In this document: positions 39,410-51,500 of the stretch, one piece after another
How positions within the stretch are numbered: the first letter of the stretch is position 1
How the letters are laid out: every line of letters begins with the position of its first letter
NCBI RefSeq assembly: GCF_009646095.1
Contig: NZ_CP045725.1
Location: forward strand, 2,790,001-2,854,000
DNA from: Raineyella fluvialis
GTDB lineage: Bacteria; Actinomycetota; Actinomycetes; Propionibacteriales; Propionibacteriaceae
Reading direction: 5' to 3'
Length of the DNA stretch: 64,000 bases
Notes under the pieces: model-generated
Databases searched by the model: none
What the model was told of the DNA's origin: nothing
What the model saw: the letters and a program-made list of their open reading frames with translations, nothing else
Translations under genes and position numbers: made by a program

Positions 39410-42400
39410 ATGAATCGCATGGACGGAACGGCAGGCGCATCCTCGATCGCCCTCGCGGAGCAGGTCGCCGCGGAGGACCGGCGGCTGGGCGGCGTACGAC
39501 TCCTCGACGCCGGCCCGGTCCTTGACGTCGACCAGCAGGTCGTGGTGGACCACGAGCGCGGACCGCTGCTGGTGCTGGGGGCGAGCGGCACCGGCAAGAC
39601 GACGGCCCTGGTCGAGAGTGCCGTCTCCCTCGTCCGCCACCGCGGCGTCCCGCCCGAGTGTGTCCTGGTGCTCACGTTCTCGCGTGGGGCGACCCGAACG
39701 CTCGCCGAGCGGATCGCCGGCCGCCTGGGAGAGGTCGCTGCCGCCGTGCCGGTCCTCAGTGTCCATGGCCTGTGCCACGCGCTGTGGGCCGAGGCGCATC
39801 GCACCGACCCGTGGCGCGTACTGACCGCGCCCGAGCAGGAGCTGCGGCTACGTGAAGTCCTCGAGGGATCCGCCGAGCCGTGGCCGGAGGACCTGCGTGA
39901 GGCGGTCGGCACCCGCGTCTTCACCCGCGAGTTGCGCGACCTGGTGGCACGAGCCCGGCAGCTGGGCCTGGACCCCGCCGATGTGGCCGACTTCGGGGAG
40001 CAGGACGGAAGACCGGCCTGGGTCCGTGCCGCCCACCTCTTCGAGGAGTACCTCGACGTCCTCGACGCCGAGCGCGTCCTGGACTACGACGAACTGGTGC
40101 ACCGAGTGAGGATCATGCTCGCCGACCCGCGCTCGGGTGACCCGTTGCGGTCACGATGGGACCACGTCCTGGTCGACGACCTGCAGGACGCGGTGCCGGC
40201 ACACGCCGCGCTGTTGCGTGATCTGGTGCCTCCCTCCTCCAGTGCGGGGCTGGTGGTGACGGCCGATCCTGACCGTGCGGTCTACTCGTTCCGTGGCGCC
40301 GACGGCGGCGTCGTCGCCCGCTTCGGCACCGACCATGCCGGTCCGGGTGGTGAGCCCGCCGCGGTGCACGTCCTGGGCACCGATCATCGCGGGGCCCCCG
40401 TCGTCTCCCGGTCCGTGCACGGTCTCACCGCCGCGATGGCTCGACCTTTCGGGCTGCCCGACTGGCGCGCCCCTCGGCCCGGTCGGGTCCGGGATGGGGC
40501 GGCCCGGCTCGTGCTCTGCGCCGATGCTCGTGAGGAGGCGACGGCGGTCGCCGCGACGCTGCTCGCCGCCCACGCGGAGCGCGGCATCGCTTGGCACCGG
40601 ATGGCTGTCGTCGTCCGTTCCCGCGGACCGGAGGAGGCACTGCTCCGCCGCCGCCTGGGCCGGGCGGGCGTCCCGATCGCCGTCCCCGACGACACCCCGC
40701 TGGTGGACGAGCCGGCGGTACGGGTGCTGCTGGAGGTGCTGGAGACCGCTCTCGGTCCCGACGAAGTCGGAGCGGAGGAGTTGGACAGGCTCGCGCTCAG
40801 CCCGTTGGGCGGGGTGGACCCGATGGAGCTGCGACGCCACCGGAAGTTCCTCGGCGCATCGGACCGGGATCGCGCGGAGGGCGGTCTGGCTCGCGTCCGG
40901 CGGCGGCTGGACGCCGTCCAGGGGCCGTCGAGGCGACCCGGGAGGCGATCGCGGCGGGTGGCAGCGCGGAGGAGGTGCTGTGGGCGGCCTGGTCGGCCAC
41001 AGACTGGCCGCAGCGCCTCCGGGCGGCCGCGCTCGGTGGTGGCAGCGAGGCCCAGCGGGCCGATCGCGACCTGGACGCGGTGGTGGCCCTGTTCGACCTG
41101 GCCGGTCGTAGCGGCACGCGTCGGGGCAGTGCCGCCGCCGCAGACCTCGTCGAGGAGGTCCGCCATCAGGAGATCGCGGCCGATGCACGGATGACGCGCC
41201 GGCTCCAGCCCGACGTCGTCGAGGTCGTCACGCCCCATCGCTGTGGTGGGCGGGAGTGGCAGCTGGTGGTGGTCGCGGGAGTCCAGGAGGGACGGTGGCC
41301 GGCGGTTCGGCGCAGCCGTTCGCTGCTGGGCGCCGACCGTCTGGGCCCCGAGGGGGCGACGCCTCCCACCACTGCTGGCGAGGTTCTGGCCGAGGAACGG
41401 CGGCTGTTCCATCTGGCCTGCTCGCGGGCCCGCGACGAACTCGTGGTCAGCGCCGTCGACGAAGCCGGGGGAGAGGCCGGTCCGCCGTCACGGTTCGTCC
41501 GGGAGTTGGGGCTCGAGCCGATCTCGTACGATCCAGTCGCTGAGCCGGTGCCGAGCGCCGCGTCGCTCATCGGCGAACTGCGGACCGTGGGCACCGATCC
41601 GGCCGCGAGTCCTTTGCTCCGCGAGCAGGCGGCGATCGCCCTCGCCCGGCTCGCCGACGACCTGCCCGGCGCGGCGCCCCGCACGTGGTGGGCGGTCCGG
41701 GAGACAACTCATCGATCCGCCCCCCTGGTGGGCCCTGACGCCCCGATCGTCCTGTCACCCAGCGGCGTCGACGCGCTGCGGCGGTGTCCGCGCCAATGGT
41801 TCCTGGAACGGCGGGCGGGGGCGACCCAGGGGGTTCCGAGGCGACGGCGGTGGGCACCCTGATCCATGAGCTGGCGCGGCGGGCGAGCGCCGGGGAGGTC
41901 GGACCTGAGGGGCTGCGCGCGGCCTTCGATGAAGCCTGGGCGGCCCTCCCGGCTGGACCGGCCTGGCGTCAGGACGCGAGGCGCGAGCGTGCCTGGAGCA
42001 TGGTGCAGGCCTGGAGCGGCTGGGACGCCGATCGCCCCAGGGACCAGCTCGTGGGGGTCGAGGTGCCGTTCCGCTGCGACTTGACCGTTGAGCTGCCCGA
42101 TGGTCGCCCGGAGACCGTCACGCTCCGCGGAGTTGTCGATCGGCTGGAGCTGGTCGATGACACTCTCGTCGTGGTCGACTACAAGACGGGGAGGAAGGCG
42201 ACGGCTGGCCAGGTGCAGACACTGGGGCAGCTGGGCGTCTACCAGTTGGCGGTCCGCGCCGGCGCCTTCGACGAGCTGATCGGTGCCGCTGTCCACCGGC
42301 CGGGCAAGGCGCTCGCCGTCTACCTGGACGCCGGCGAGGGGGCGGCCCGGGCCGCGACGCTCGTCCAGCCGTCCCTCGACGATGTGCCCGTGCCGGACGG

Positions 42401-42554
42401 CATCGATGTCGGGTCCGCACCGGACTGGGCTTCGGCCGCCGTCGCGGAGGCAGCCCGGATCGTGCGGGACGAGGACTTCGTGGCACGCCGGGGATCGCAT
42501 TGCCGCGGATGCCCGTTCGCCACCGATTGCCCGCCGAGGGGAGCCCGCCGATGA
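39410..42554 (+). CDS. adnA: Helicase-nuclease subunit AdnA (two apparent frameshifts)
   Basis: This is the first subunit of the actinobacterial AdnAB end-resection machine. Repaired length is 1048 residues, close to the 1055 of Rv3202c. A UvrD-like motor occupies the first two thirds, with Walker A GASGTGKTTAL. Walker B reads VDDLQDA in place of DExQ, consistent with AdnA being the weaker motor. The C-terminal RecB-type nuclease has VVVDYKTGR, and iron-sulfur-type cysteines are in LRRCPRQW and CRGCPFATDC. Frames break at G runs 40921-40924 and 41829-41833; one G at each restores GAVEATREA and GGSEATAVGT. The stop overlaps adnB by ATGA. Confidence 0.9.
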
Positions 42555-45500
42555 CGCTCATCGATGACAGCACGCTGGCTGAACTCGTCGGTATCCCCTT
42601 CTCGACCGAGCAGTTGGCGGCGATCACCGCCCCGCTGGCGCCAGGCGTCATCATCGCCGGTGCCGGCACCGGCAAGACCACGGTGATGGCCGCTCGTGTC
42701 GTCTGGCTGGTGGCCTCCGGGCTCGTCCGCCCTGAGCAGGTGTTGGGGCTGACCTTCACCCGCAAGGCGGCGCGTGAGCTCGCCGCCCGGATCTCGACGT
42801 CGCTGGAGGCCGCCGGGCTGCTCGGCGATACGGAGATGTCCGGGGCCCCGACGGTCGCCACGTACGACGCCTTCGCCGGCATGCTCTGCACGGAGCACGG
42901 CCCCCGCTTGGGGGTCGAGGGCGACCTGCGGCTCGTCGACTCCGCGGAGCTCTACGCCCTCGCCGATCGGGTCGTCGCCGCGGGGGCGACGTCGGCGCCC
43001 GCGCTGTCGGGACTGTCGGTGGCCACCGTCGTGGAACGGGTGGTCGCGCTGAGCGGTCAGATGCTCGCCAATGGAGTCACCGCGGCGCAGCTGGCCGAGC
43101 AGTCCCGGGCGTTCCGGGCGGAGCTGGAGGAGGCGCCGCTGTATCGCGGCAAGCCGTACAAGGACGTCACCGACGCCCTCGGTGTTCTCGAGGCACGCCA
43201 GGAGCTCCTGGGCTTCGTCAGCGCCCTGTGGGCGGCGAAGGCACGCGACGGTGTCGTCGAGTTCGCTGACCGGACGGCCCTCGCGGCCCGGCTCGCGGCG
43301 GAGGTCCCGGGCGTCGGACGTCAGCTCCGCGAGGAGTTCCGGGTCGTGCTGCTCGACGAGTACCAGGACACTTCCGCGGCCCAGACGGCGATGCTGGCGG
43401 GCCTCTTCTCGGGCCCGGAGCCGGCATCGGGGCGAGGGTTTCCCGTCACCGCTGTCGGCGATCCCTTGCAGGCCATCTACGAGTGGCGAGGTGCAGCCGT
43501 CGGGACGATCGCTGCCTTCCCGGAGGTCTTCCGCGCTGCGGACGGGACACCTGCCCACCGGTTCACGCTGCGGACCAACCGCCGGTCGGGCACCGCCATC
43601 CTGGACGTCGCGAACCTGGTCTCCGCCCCGTTGCGCGCCGCCGGCGGCCCGGCCTGCCCCGAGTCGCTCGTCGGACCGGCGCAGGCCGGGCCCGGGGAGG
43701 TCACCGCCCACCGGGCCCGCAGCTGGGACGACGAGCAGCGCCACGTTGTCCGCACGCTCCTGGCCGAGCACGACCGGGGTGTGAGCTGGGCTGACATCGC
43801 CGTCCTGGGGCGGCGCCGGGCCGACCTCGGTGTCCTGCACCGAGTGCTGGAGGACGCGGGCATCCCTGCGGTCCTGGTGGGGCTGGGCGGCCTGCTGGAA
43901 CTGCCAGAGTGTGCCCAGGTCATCGCCGTCCTGCGGCTGGTGCACGACGTGACGGACAACCGGGCGGCGGTGGCCGTGCTGTCTGGTCCACGGTGGCGGC
44001 TCGGCGCCCGCGATCTGGACGCCGTCGCGCGTCGGGCTGCCCACCTCGCGGGGGAGGGGGGTGATCCGTGCCTGCTGGACGCCGTCGACGACCCGGGGCC
44101 GGATGGCTTGTCCGTCGCCGCACGCGAGCGACTGCTGGCCCTGTCGGGGGAGTTCACCCGCCTCCGCAGCCACCTCGACGAGCCCGTCGGGGACCTCGTG
44201 GCGCGGGTGATCCGGGTCAGTGGGATCGTCCCCGAGCTCCTCGCCGAGCGCGGCCCCGACGGTGCCCGGCAGCTGGACGCGCTGATCGAAGCCGTCGAGG
44301 AGTACGGGGCACGTCGGCCCTCGGTCGGGCTGGGGGGTCTGCTCGCCTGGTTCGATGCCGAAATCAGGGTGGGCCGGGGCATGGAACAGGCCCCGCCGAC
44401 GGCCCGCGATGCCGTCACCCTGCTCACCGTGCACGCGTCCAAGGGTCTGGAGTGGGACGTGGTCCTCCTGCCGGCCACGGTCGACGGGGTGTTCCCAGGG
44501 TCGCCGGACCCGGACGACTGGACCCGTGCCGCGCAGGTCCTGCCCTTCGAGCTTCGCGGCGACGCGGCCGGCTTGCCCGCGCTTGGCGAAGTGTCCCGAC
44601 AGGGGCTGGCGCAGATGCGGGCCGAGCTGAAGGACCTGGCCCGCGACGGGGAGAAGCGACTCGGATACGTGGCCGTGTCGCGCGCGCGGCACCGGTTGCA
44701 TGTGTCCGGGCATCGCTGGCACCCCGACACCATCCGCGAGCGGTCGGAGTCGCCGTTCCTCCGCGCGGCCCGGACCGTGCTCGACCTCAAGGAGGACGAA
44801 CCCGCCGAAGAGGTCAACCCGTACACGGAGGGGGACGAGCGGGCCGCCTCTGCCCGGGTGGAGAGCATCGCCGACCCGATGAGTGTCGAGCTGGCCGCTC
44901 AGGTGGACCGTTGGCGGACGGTGTTCGCGGCCGGCGGGCGGCCGGTCCTGGCACCGGACGCCGACGTCGCCGAGCGAGCTTCGCGGTGGCGGACCGATGG
45001 CGAGCGGTTGCTCGCCCGCGCCCGGGCCCGACGAACACCCGTCGACGCTGACCTGCCCGGGCGCCTGTCGGTCACCGAGATCGTCCGGGGGGTGGCCGAT
45101 CCCGACGTGCTGCGTGACGAGGTGCGCCGCCCGATGCCCGTGCAGCCCTCGCGCCGGGCCACGCTGGGCACCATGTTCCATGCCTGGGTGGAGGAGAGGT
45201 TCCGTCACCAGGGCACCCTTGACGTCCACTTCGAGGACGAGGCGGGCATCGCGGTCGGACCGGTCCATCGCTCGGCCGCCGATGAAGAGATGCTGGCCGA
45301 ACTCGAGGGACTGCGCCGCGCGTTCGACGCGGGACGGTTCTCCGATCGGCAGCCGCTCGCCCTTGAGGTGCCGTTCGCCCTGTCGCTGGGCGGCAGACTC
45401 GTCCGTGGGCGGATCGACGCCGTCTACCGTCAGCCCCCCGGATCGGGCTCCGACTACCTGGTGGTGGACTGGAAGACCCACCGCGGCGGGACGGCCGATC

Positions 45501-45694
45501 CGCTGCAGCTTGCGCTGTACCGGCTGGCGGCCGCCCGGACGTACGGTGTCGACGTGGAGCGGGTGGCCGCCGGCTTCTACTACGTCCGTCGCGACCGGTG
45601 GGACCCGGTCGTGGACCTGCCTGGCGCCGAGGAGCTGGTCGCCCACGTGTCCCGGCTCACGGCGTCCCTGGGCGGGACTAGTCTGGCGCCGTGA
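42551..45694 (+). CDS. adnB: Helicase-nuclease subunit AdnB
   Basis: This is the lead motor and second nuclease of AdnAB, 1047 residues and intact. The UvrD-type helicase has Walker [25 protein letters not shown], Walker B LLDEYQDTS, GDPLQAIYEWRG, VHASKGLEWD and VSRARH. The C-terminal RecB-family nuclease reads GRIDAVY ... LVVDWKTHRG. It resects double-strand-break ends in complex with AdnA. Translation is coupled at both ends (ATGA with adnA, GTGA with nudC). Confidence 0.93.
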   Translation: MTLIDDSTLAELVGIPFSTEQLAAITAPLAPGVIIAGAGTGKTTVMAARVVWLVASGLVRPEQVLGLTFTRKAARELAARISTSLEAAGLLGDTEMSGAPTVATYDAFAGMLCTEHGPRLGVEGDLRLVDSAELYALADRVVAAGATSAPALSGLSVATVVERVVALSGQMLANGVTAAQLAEQSRAFRAELEEAPLYRGKPYKDVTDALGVLEARQELLGFVSALWAAKARDGVVEFADRTALAARLAAEVPGVGRQLREEFRVVLLDEYQDTSAAQTAMLAGLFSGPEPASGRGFPVTAVGDPLQAIYEWRGAAVGTIAAFPEVFRAADGTPAHRFTLRTNRRSGTAILDVANLVSAPLRAAGGPACPESLVGPAQAGPGEVTAHRARSWDDEQRHVVRTLLAEHDRGVSWADIAVLGRRRADLGVLHRVLEDAGIPAVLVGLGGLLELPECAQVIAVLRLVHDVTDNRAAVAVLSGPRWRLGARDLDAVARRAAHLAGEGGDPCLLDAVDDPGPDGLSVAARERLLALSGEFTRLRSHLDEPVGDLVARVIRVSGIVPELLAERGPDGARQLDALIEAVEEYGARRPSVGLGGLLAWFDAEIRVGRGMEQAPPTARDAVTLLTVHASKGLEWDVVLLPATVDGVFPGSPDPDDWTRAAQVLPFELRGDAAGLPALGEVSRQGLAQMRAELKDLARDGEKRLGYVAVSRARHRLHVSGHRWHPDTIRERSESPFLRAARTVLDLKEDEPAEEVNPYTEGDERAASARVESIADPMSVELAAQVDRWRTVFAAGGRPVLAPDADVAERASRWRTDGERLLARARARRTPVDADLPGRLSVTEIVRGVADPDVLRDEVRRPMPVQPSRRATLGTMFHAWVEERFRHQGTLDVHFEDEAGIAVGPVHRSAADEEMLAELEGLRRAFDAGRFSDRQPLALEVPFALSLGGRLVRGRIDAVYRQPPGSGSDYLVVDWKTHRGGTADPLQLALYRLAAARTYGVDVERVAAGFYYVRRDRWDPVVDLPGAEELVAHVSRLTASLGGTSLAP
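45679..45684 (+). promoter_or_regulatory. -10 element inside adnB, leaderless promoter for nudC
   Basis: TAGTCT lies 6 bases upstream of the nudC GTG (45691), so nudC may be transcribed alone as well as with adnAB. Confidence 0.4.
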
Positions 45695-46595
45695 TGGACT
45701 GGTCGTCTGACAGCACGTTGGACCGCGTGGAGGAGCACCGCGACGACGCAGCCTGGCTGCATGAACAGTGGCACTCACCGACGGCCCGGGTCCTCCCGGT
45801 CGGCCCCGGCGGGCGACTGCCCGTCGCCTCCGACGCGACGTTGCGCTACGCACCGGCCGCCGGCGAGCTGGACCCGATGACGACCCACCTGCTGGGACTC
45901 GCCGACGGGGAGCCGATCTTCTGCCAGGTGGTGGACACGGTCGCGGGTGACACGGCTACGGTGCGCGAGATCGGACACCGCCTCACCGCGACCCAGTCCG
46001 ACGTGGCCTTCAGCGCGACCGCCCTGGCCAACTGGCACCGGATCGAACCGCGCTGCAGCGCCTGCGGAGCCCTGACCGAGCCCCGGCGTGCCGGCCTGAT
46101 GCGGCACTGTCCCGAGTGCGGGCGGGACAGTTGGCCGCGGACGGACCCCGCGGTGATCGTCGCCGTCACCAACGGCGACGACGAGATCCTGCTCGCCCAC
46201 CAGACCGCTTGGCCCCCGGCCGTGTGTCGGTGCTCGCAGGCTTCGTCGAGACAGGTGAATCGCTGGAACAGGCCATCCATCGCGAGATCCTCGAGGAATC
46301 AGGCGTACGGCTGGGAGAGCTGCGCTACATCGGCAGCCAACCCTGGCCCTATCCCCGTTCGCTGATGTTGGGTTTCCGGGCTCGCGCCACTTCCAGGGAG
46401 ATCATTGTCGACGCCGACGAGCTGGCTTGGGGTCGCTGGTATAGCCGGGCTGCCGTCCGGGCTGGCCAGGCGGACGGCACCCTCGTCCTGCCGCCCCAGT
46501 CCTCGATCGGCCGGCGCCTGATCGAGGACTGGCTGGGCGAGGACGGCGGCGGACCCCTGGGGCCGGTTCCTGGCTCGGAGTGGGGTGGGCTCTGA
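45691..46595 (+). CDS. nudC: NAD(H) pyrophosphatase / RNA deNADding enzyme NudC (one apparent frameshift)
   Basis: NudC hydrolyses NADH to NMNH and AMP and removes NAD caps from RNA. Repaired length is 301 residues. The zinc ribbon has CSACG and CPECG, the Nudix box spans GFVETGESLEQAIHREILEE followed by SGV, and the NADH-specificity motif is SQPWPYPRS. The frame breaks at the C run 46213-46217; one added C gives AWPPGRVSVLAGF. The start is GTG 45691 or ATG 45694. adnAB-nudC order is the same as in Mycobacterium (Rv3202c, Rv3201c, Rv3199c). Confidence 0.92.
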
Positions 46596-46609
46596 CCCGC
46601 GGGCGTTCG

Positions 46610-48502
46610 TCAGCGCTGGCGATCGGCCAGTCCGGATGCGCGGTTGGCCCGGCGGGAGACCGCCTCGCGTAGCGCGTCCCGGGTGCCGTAGAGGTGCACG
46701 CCTTGTGACGCCCTGGTGATCGCCGTGTAGAGCAGTTCCCGCGTGAGCAGCGCCGATCCCCGATCAGGGAGGATCACCGACACCTCCTGGAACTGGCTGC
46801 CCTGCGCCTTGTGGATGGTGCTGGCGTACATCGGGACCAGCCCGGTCAGCTGCACCGGCGCGAGGAACCGTACGCTGCGCTGGTGCAGGTCCGCGAGGGC
46901 GAGCCGTCGGCCTGCGCCGGTGCGGACGACGGCTCCCACATCGCCGTTGTACACCTGCAGGGCCTTGTCCCGGCGGGTGACGAGGAGCGGCTCTCCGAGA
47001 GCCATCGGCTCCTCCCCGCTGCGCCCGAGCCAGGCGCGGGCGATGCGGTTCCACGTCGCTACGCCGGCAGGTCCTCGCCGGTGGGCGCACAGCAGCCGGT
47101 GCCGGTCGAGCACCTCGAGGGCACCGTGGGCATCTCCGGCCTCGGCTCGTTCCTCCAGGGCGGTGCCCCACGCCTCGACCCGCTGCCGCAACGAGTCGTA
47201 CGCCTGATCTGCCGGGCCTCGGGAAACGGGGGTGAAGGACACGTTGTCCTCAGGCCCCAGAGCATCGATCAGGGCGTCCACGCGACCGGTGTCGCCGTCC
47301 CGGATCGCCATCGCGAGGTCGGCGATGCGGCCCTGGAACCGCCAGGTGTGGGTGAGGCGTACCAATCCGGGCTTGGCCACGGCCGGCCGGTCGACGGGGG
47401 CGATGAGGTCATCCAGCATTCGGTGGGTCGCAGTGGAGGCCGGCAGAGTCTGATCCTGGGCCCGCACCAGGGCGCCGATGTCGGAGAACACCGCTCCCGC
47501 CTCCACTGAGGCGAGCTGGTCGGGATCACCCACCAGCAGCAGCCGCGCATCCGGCCGGGTCGCCTCGAGTAGCCGGGCCATCAACGACAGTGACACCATC
47601 GACATCTCGTCCACCACGATCAGGTCGTACGGCAGCGGCCGCGTACGGTCATGGGCGAAGCGCGTCGTGCTGTCGCGCCGCCAGCCGAGCAGACCGTGCA
47701 CGGTCGTGGCCTGCAGACGTCCGAGCCGGGCCACGACGGCGGGATCGGCGGCTCCGGGGGCGGTGGGTTCCAGAGCGGCGAGGGCATCCTTGACGGCCTC
47801 CCCCATCCGAGCCGCCGCCTTGCCCGTCGGGGCGGCCAGCCCGATGTGGAGGTCGGGCTCCAGGGTCGCCAGCACCACGAGGATGCGGGCGACGGTCGAC
47901 GTCTTGCCGGTGCCCGGACCGCCCTGCAACACGCAGAGTCGGGTGGCGACGGTCGTGGCGGCGGCCGCGAGCTGGTGGTCCGGCTCGCCGGGTGCGAGCG
48001 CGGCCGGTCCCTCGACCCTCGGGAAGACGGAACGCAGCACGCCCACCACCCGGTCCCGGTCCAGGTCCACACCGGACATCGGCGTGCTGCGACGGATCTC
48101 GACGTCGGCCCGGACGAGTTGCTCGTCGCGCCAGTACCGATCGAGGTACAGCAGGGTGCCGACCAGCCGGAGCGGGCGACCGGGCGGACCGTCGGCGCCG
48201 ACACTCACCAAGGGGCAATCTCGCAGGGTGGACAGCCATCCCTCAAGATCGGGCCAGTCGAGGGCCGAGACATCGACGGCGCTCTCGTCGCTCTCGAAGA
48301 CGGCCTGCCGCACAGTGGCCAGGTCGACGCACACCGAGCCTGCGCGGACGGCCCGGACGGCCAAGGCGATCGCGAGCGGGATCCGCGGATCGCTGGCCCC
48401 GCCGAGGAAGGCCAACTGCTGGGCGACCTGGACGTCGGCGAAACCGAGGACACCCGCCGCGTCGAAGGCGGCGACCAGGCCGGTCCCGATCACGCTCGTC
48501 AT
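46610..48502 (-). CDS. recD: Exodeoxyribonuclease V alpha subunit RecD
   Basis: This is the 5'-3' helicase subunit of RecBCD, 630 residues. Walker A GGPGTGKTSTVARI, AAPTGKAAARM, Walker B VVDEMSMVS, GDPDQLASVEAG and the C-terminal STIHKAQGSQF and YTAITRA motifs are intact. The start overlaps the recB stop by 4 bases (ATGA). The gene order recC-recB-recD on the minus strand is like a typical operon. It converges on nudC with 14 bases between stops. Confidence 0.94.
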   Translation of the reverse strand: MTSVIGTGLVAAFDAAGVLGFADVQVAQQLAFLGGASDPRIPLAIALAVRAVRAGSVCVDLATVRQAVFESDESAVDVSALDWPDLEGWLSTLRDCPLVSVGADGPPGRPLRLVGTLLYLDRYWRDEQLVRADVEIRRSTPMSGVDLDRDRVVGVLRSVFPRVEGPAALAPGEPDHQLAAAATTVATRLCVLQGGPGTGKTSTVARILVVLATLEPDLHIGLAAPTGKAAARMGEAVKDALAALEPTAPGAADPAVVARLGRLQATTVHGLLGWRRDSTTRFAHDRTRPLPYDLIVVDEMSMVSLSLMARLLEATRPDARLLLVGDPDQLASVEAGAVFSDIGALVRAQDQTLPASTATHRMLDDLIAPVDRPAVAKPGLVRLTHTWRFQGRIADLAMAIRDGDTGRVDALIDALGPEDNVSFTPVSRGPADQAYDSLRQRVEAWGTALEERAEAGDAHGALEVLDRHRLLCAHRRGPAGVATWNRIARAWLGRSGEEPMALGEPLLVTRRDKALQVYNGDVGAVVRTGAGRRLALADLHQRSVRFLAPVQLTGLVPMYASTIHKAQGSQFQEVSVILPDRGSALLTRELLYTAITRASQGVHLYGTRDALREAVSRRANRASGLADRQR

Positions 48503-51500
48503 GGTCGTGTCCTTCCCTCGGTGACCATTCGGCTGATCTCCACGATCAGGGCGGCCGGCGGTCGCCAGGCGAAGACGCCGTACGGCACGCCCTCCTCGGT
48601 CGGTGTGGCGGGCCCTGTCATCCCCCGCAGGAAGAGGTAACGGATGCCGCCCAGATGGTCCTCCGGACGGTAGGCGGGTAGCCGCCAGGAGAGGAAACGG
48701 TGCAGGGCGACCGAGTAGAGCAGGGCCTGCAGGGGGTAGTGGGCGGTCATCATCGCGCCGGCCAGAGCCGAGGGGGCGTACGCCGCCAGCGGGAGCGTGC
48801 CGTCCGACGGCGGGCCGCCGAGCCAGTTCGTCTTGTAGTCCACCACCACGAACCGGGGGTCCCTCCCACCGACCCGCAGCACGGCATCGATGCTACCGGT
48901 GAGGAATCCGCGCAGTGTCTGGTCACCCAGTCCCGGTTGCCGCAGCCGCTCAGCGTACGCGGCCAGTGGGTCCTCGGGGGAAAGGTGCCGGTCGAGGGCG
49001 TCCGCGATGTCGGCGAGCAGGGCCGGCGCACCGGGCTGGTCGCCACCCCCGAGGGGCAGCTCGAAGTCGAGCTCACTGAGGCGGTCGGTGAGGGCGATGT
49101 CGGCCAGCGCCAGCTCGGCCAGGTCGGCTCCCAGAGGAGTGCGCACCGCACCGTCGAGACTGGCCGCCAGGACCCGGTGATCGAGCCCTTCCAGAGGTGA
49201 CGCGGCGGCGACGCTGTCGACGAGGGCGTCGAACGGTGGACCGGCGGGGTCCCAGGACTCGAGAACGGCATGGACGAGCGTCCCGAAGCGGGCGCCGGTC
49301 GGGAGCGGACCCCAGGGCGAGAGCTGCCGCTCGACGGGCGCCTCGGCACCGCCCTCTGCCAGGGCCGGTGCGGTGGTGTCGTCGACCGCCGGCTCGTCAT
49401 CGGGACGGCCATCACCGGTGCCGGCCGCCCCGTGCGATCCGTCGTGGAGTGAGGCGGTCAGGCCGGTGTAGGAGGTGCGTCGCCAGGTGGTGTCGAGCGG
49501 GCGGTCGAACCGTCGCAGGTGCGGCGCTGGCAGCGCGACGGGTAGCGCCGGCGGCTCGACGGGCTCGGCCTCGTCGGCCACGTACGCGAGGGCGACTCCC
49601 GGCAGGGCGGGAGGATCCTGGTCCGGCGCGACGGGCACCGTGCGCGGCAGCGTGCCGTCGCCGCCCCGGTCACCGAAGAGCACCCGCTGCAACGGTGAGG
49701 CAGGGGCATACCCCTGGTGCGGGGCCCACCAGGCGATGATCTGGGAGGCAGCCCGGGTCATCGCGACGTACAGGACACGCAACTGCTCCCCGGCGCTCTC
49801 CTCCAGGGCGAGGCGGTGGCGGGCCCGCGAGGACGCATCCCGACGCCCGCCGACGTCGACGAGCCGGTCCCCGGCGCGGTCGTGCACGGTGAAGGCCTCA
49901 GGAACGGCGTCGTCCTGGGCCGGCTTCTGGTCGGTCATGTCGGGCAGGAGGACGATCGGGAACTCCAGCCCCTTGGCGGAGTGCACCGTGATGACCTGAA
50001 CGGCCTCCGCCTCCGTCTCCAGGCGCAGGGCCTGGGCATCGTCGCCCGTACGGCTCGCGACGGCGATGGCCTCGTCGAGCCAGGTGAGGAGCCGTCGCGG
50101 AGCGAGGTGACCGCCGGTCTCCGCCTCATGGAGCAGTTGGCCCAGATGACGAAGGTCGGTGATCTCCCGCTCCGAGCCGGTGCGGGTGATGGATCGGCCG
50201 GCGAGGTCAGCCTCGTCGAGGGCGGCGTCGAGCACAGCTGCGACACCGTGCTCCGTCCACAGCCGCCCCCAGGAGCGGACCCGGATGAACAGGCTGGCCC
50301 GGTCGTCCTCGTCAGCGCGGATCAGCTCGTCGAGCCCCCAGCCGACGAAAGGGCCGAGCGCGAGCCGGTGGACCGCGCTGGGCTGGGGGTCGAGCAGGGT
50401 GGCGAGCAGCTCGCGCCACGCGGTGGCCGACGGCGACCGCAGGACGCTGTCCGCCCCGTTGACCACCGCCGGGATGCCAGCGGCGATCAGGGCGCGGGCC
50501 ATCCGGGTGGCGGCGTGGTTGAACCGTACGAGCACGGCGATGTCGCGAGGACGTAGCGGGCGGGTCACGTCGCCTTCCTCGAGGGTGGTGCCATCGCTCA
50601 GCAGGCGGGCCACCACGGCCACGGCGTCGCGCCGGATCCGCTCCCGCTGCGCGCTGATGCTGGTGTAGGGGCGGGTGACCCGGCGCAGCTCCAGTCCCGG
50701 GCACGGGGTCCCGACCGGATCCCGGAGCCGTGAGCCGGCGTGCTTGGCCCGGACCTCGCCGAGGGTGATGCCGGGATCGCCGAGGGCCGTGCGGCCCAGG
50801 ACGGAGTCGATGGCTCGGACGACGGTCTCGTCGGAGCGCCAGTTGGTGGCCAGGGTCAGGCGACGGTCCGCCTCCCGGGCGGCAGCCAGGTAGGTTTGTA
50901 CGTCCCCGCCGCGGAAGCCGTAGATGGCCTGTTTGGGGTCGCCGATGAGGAACAGGTCGCTGTGGCCGTGGAAGGCCGTCCGGAGGATCTCCCACTGGCG
51001 GGGATCGGTGTCCTGGAACTCGTCGACCATCACCACCCCGAAGGCGTCCCGCAGCCGCTTCGCCGTTGCTGCGGCCGTCGCCGGGTGCCGCAGGGCGGAG
51101 GCGAGGCGCCCGATCAGGTCGTCGTACGTGTAGAGGCCCCGGTCCCTCAGCCGGCGGTCGACCTCCTGGCGGGCCCGGACGGCGAAGTCGACCCGGGCCC
51201 TCGTCAGGTCGTCATCGGTCGGATCCGGCACGATCGGCGCGGCGGGCGTTCCCACCGCGGTCGCGGCGAGAAGCCTCGCCACTTGTGGTTCGAACGGCGG
51301 GCGCGCGAGGCTGCCGAAGCGCGCCAGGAAGAGGTCGTCGCAGACCTCCGCGGTGATGGCGTGGTGGTCGGGCAGCAGGACGGCGTCCCGCCGGTGGCCC
51401 GAGAGCAGGCCGAGCCGGTCGAGCATCGTCCCGGCGAACTCGTGGATCGTCGCGATGGTCGCGGCGTCGAAATCGGTGAGCGCCTCACGCAGGCGGTGCT

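Noticed and set aside
42320-45853. A 1177-codon minus-strand frame opposite adnB
   Set aside because: It is composition-driven antisense of a high-GC gene. The sequence is rich in Arg, Gly, Pro and His and has no domain, while adnB on the other strand is a clear helicase-nuclease.
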